Source: an uncultured Pseudomonadota bacterium
GTDB taxonomy: Bacteria; Pseudomonadota; Gammaproteobacteria; Xanthomonadales; Wenzhouxiangellaceae
Direction: 5' to 3'
Assembly (NCBI GenBank): GCA_937138395.1
Contig: CAKZPB010000013.1
Span: forward strand, 1-35,012
Length of the DNA stretch: 35,012 nucleotides
Shown: one piece after another, positions 33,899-35,012 of the stretch
Layout: each line of letters opens with the position of its first letter
Numbering within the stretch: the stretch's first letter is position 1
Program-made: the position numbers and the translations under genes
Notes under the pieces: generated by a model
What the model saw: the letters and a program-made list of their open reading frames with translations, nothing else
Told to the model about the DNA's origin: nothing
Database searches by the model: none

Positions 33899-33932
33899 GC
33901 GTGAAACGGTAGCACAGGCGCTCCGTTCACGC
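33899..33932 (+). promoter_or_regulatory. Hairpin in the rppH leader
   Basis: The arms GCGTGAAACGG (33899-33909) and CCGTTCACGC (33923-33932) pair over 10 bp with one bulged base and a 13-nt loop. It sits 17 nt before the rppH start, between the divergent permease and rppH genes, so it could be a leader hairpin or a protein-binding site. Confidence 0.4.
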
Positions 33933-33949
33933 GTAAGGATCGTCTGAAC

Positions 33950-34441
33950 ATGATTGATGCCGATGGCTTTCGCCCAAACGTGGGCATTGTGCTGGCACGC
34001 GAAGATGGCAAGGTGTTCTGGGCGCGACGCGCCGGTCAGGATGGCTGGCAGTTTCCTCAAGGCGGTATGAACACGGATGAAACGCCGATCGAGGCCATGT
34101 ACCGGGAATTGACCGAGGAAACCGGGCTGCAGGGGGATCACGTGGACGTGCTGGGTTCGACACCGGGTTGGCTGCGCTACCGCCTGCCGCGTAGAATGCG
34201 ACGAAGAAACCAGCACCCGGTGTGTGTTGGTCAGAAACAGGTCTGGTTCTTGCTCCAGTTCAAGGCCGATGATTCGGCGTTCCAGCTGGATGTGGCCGAC
34301 AAACCGGAATTTGATCACTTCCGATGGGTTGATTTCTGGTATCCGCCAAAGCACGTCATCGCGTTCAAGCGCCGTGTTTATGAACGAGCGCTGAAGCATT
34401 TTGAGCCGCTGATGCACCGTGTGAATTCAAATGACGTTTGA
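33950..34441 (+). CDS. rppH: RNA pyrophosphohydrolase (Nudix)
   Basis: A 163-residue cytoplasmic enzyme that removes pyrophosphate from triphosphorylated mRNA 5' ends, opening them to RNase E decay. The N-terminus [15 protein letters not shown] is diagnostic of RppH. The Nudix box is perfect: GGMNTDE then REL-T-EETGL (G38, E44, R52, E53, E56, E57, G59). The RppH-type tail contains [20 protein letters not shown], as in E. coli (176 residues). AAGGA is about 10 nt upstream. In E. coli ptsP is adjacent; here a MarC-family gene follows 24 nt later. Confidence 0.97.
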   Translation: MIDADGFRPNVGIVLAREDGKVFWARRAGQDGWQFPQGGMNTDETPIEAMYRELTEETGLQGDHVDVLGSTPGWLRYRLPRRMRRRNQHPVCVGQKQVWFLLQFKADDSAFQLDVADKPEFDHFRWVDFWYPPKHVIAFKRRVYERALKHFEPLMHRVNSNDV

Positions 34442-34465
34442 ACGCGCTTTGAAAGGGCTCAGCCG

Positions 34466-35012
34466 ATGGATCTGATCAGCGCCTTTGTGTTGCTGTTTGT
34501 GGTCATGGACCCACTTGGCAACATCCCTATCTTCCTGTCAGAGCTCGATCGTGTCAGCCAGGCGCGCCGATATCGTGTGCTGATCCGTGAATTGGTGCTG
34601 GCGCTGGTCATCCTGTTTGCTTTTTTGCTATGCGGTCAATATGTGCTGGCATTTCTTCATCTGAGTCAGTATTCGATCAGCGTGGCCGGTGGCATCGTGC
34701 TGTTTCTGATTGCGTTGAAAATGATCTTCCCGGTTTCTCGCACGCGCGACGAAGCCGACCTGGACGATGACGACGAGCCGTTCCTGGTGCCACTGGCGGT
34801 GCCGCTGGTCGCAGGCCCCAGCGCAATGGCGATCCTGCTGCTACTGACCACGGGTCAGCCAGATCAGCTGGGCTTGTGGTCGCTGGCGCTGTTCCTGGCC
34901 TGGGCAGCAACCGCACTGATTCTGATGATGGCGCCGCTGATTCAGCGCCTGCTTGGTAAACGCGGCCTGATTGCGACCGAGCGACTGATGGGCATGCTGC
35001 TGGTCGCCATCT
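34466..35012 (+). CDS. MarC family integral membrane protein, 5' part (cut by window end)
   Basis: The open frame from the ATG at 34466 to the end of the window gives 182 codons with no stop, so the gene is truncated at the right edge. It begins MDLISAFVLLFVVMDPLGNI, the MarC/YhgN signature, followed by helices with YSISVAGGIVLFLIALKMIF and VPLAVPLVAGPSAMAILLLL. The family has about six helices and no confirmed transport substrate; it is not a proven antibiotic exporter despite its name. It starts 24 nt after rppH and is probably co-transcribed with it. AAAGGG lies about 10 nt upstream. Confidence 0.9.
   Translation, partial: MDLISAFVLLFVVMDPLGNIPIFLSELDRVSQARRYRVLIRELVLALVILFAFLLCGQYVLAFLHLSQYSISVAGGIVLFLIALKMIFPVSRTRDEADLDDDDEPFLVPLAVPLVAGPSAMAILLLLTTGQPDQLGLWSLALFLAWAATALILMMAPLIQRLLGKRGLIATERLMGMLLVAI

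Noticed and set aside
33831-33949. Cobalamin riboswitch or Fur box upstream of the FecCD permease
   Set aside because: No B12-box-like GCCACTG context with the needed flanking stems and no GATAATGATAATCATTATC-like repeat was seen in the 120-nt gap.

Overview
The window reads as a stretch of a gammaproteobacterial chromosome. The partial 23S rRNA and the 5S rRNA resemble Enterobacteria/Pseudomonas-type genes, and glnS, glmS, rppH, DAACS and MarC are typical of the class. A TonB operon carrying a DUF3450 protein and a TtpC-like long ExbB is also typical of marine and soil gammaproteobacteria. A secreted protein with a GxWFxPxxSGxG motif hints at the Xanthomonadales/Wenzhouxiangella neighbourhood, but that placement is a guess. 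No phage, transposase, integrase, CRISPR array or tRNA was seen.

Layout. 1-1518: the 3' end of an rrn operon (23S, 5S), followed by an imperfect tandem duplication in which each unit carries its own terminator and ends in a copy of the 5S 3' tail. 1830-3613: a small membrane protein and a dicarboxylate/acidic amino acid symporter on the minus strand. 3745-7153: glnS, then a two-gene ABC transporter. 7271-9016: a lone minus-strand gene for a SLOG-like domain fused to a SLATT-like membrane domain, the best candidate in the window for a poorly described conflict or signalling system. 9456-10096: a membrane protein and an XRE regulator in one unit, with a clear promoter and a perfect inverted repeat over its -35 box. 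10284-12840: LemA plus an M48 membrane metallopeptidase. 12907-13452: a His/Arg-rich exported protein. 13453-14367: a gene-free region full of hairpins. 14368-20958: an EamA transporter, a tiny acidic ORF, glmS, a secreted TraB/GumN-like protein and a prolyl oligopeptidase lipoprotein.

21483-31787 is the main functional block: DUF3450 protein, TtpC-like MotA/TolQ/ExbB protein, ExbB, ExbD, TonB, TPR protein, a 1073-residue TonB-dependent receptor, then a secreted beta-helix-like protein ending at a strong terminator. The first seven genes are tightly packed, with three four-base ATGA overlaps. Together they look like a dedicated energised outer-membrane uptake machine with an exported partner protein; the substrate cannot be told from sequence. 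31893-35012: a DUF2256 zinc-ribbon-like mini-protein, a FecCD/BtuCD-type permease and ATPase pair, rppH, and the start of a MarC-family membrane protein cut by the window edge.

Limits: all calls are from reading motifs and gene order. No similarity search, structure prediction or folding calculation was run.
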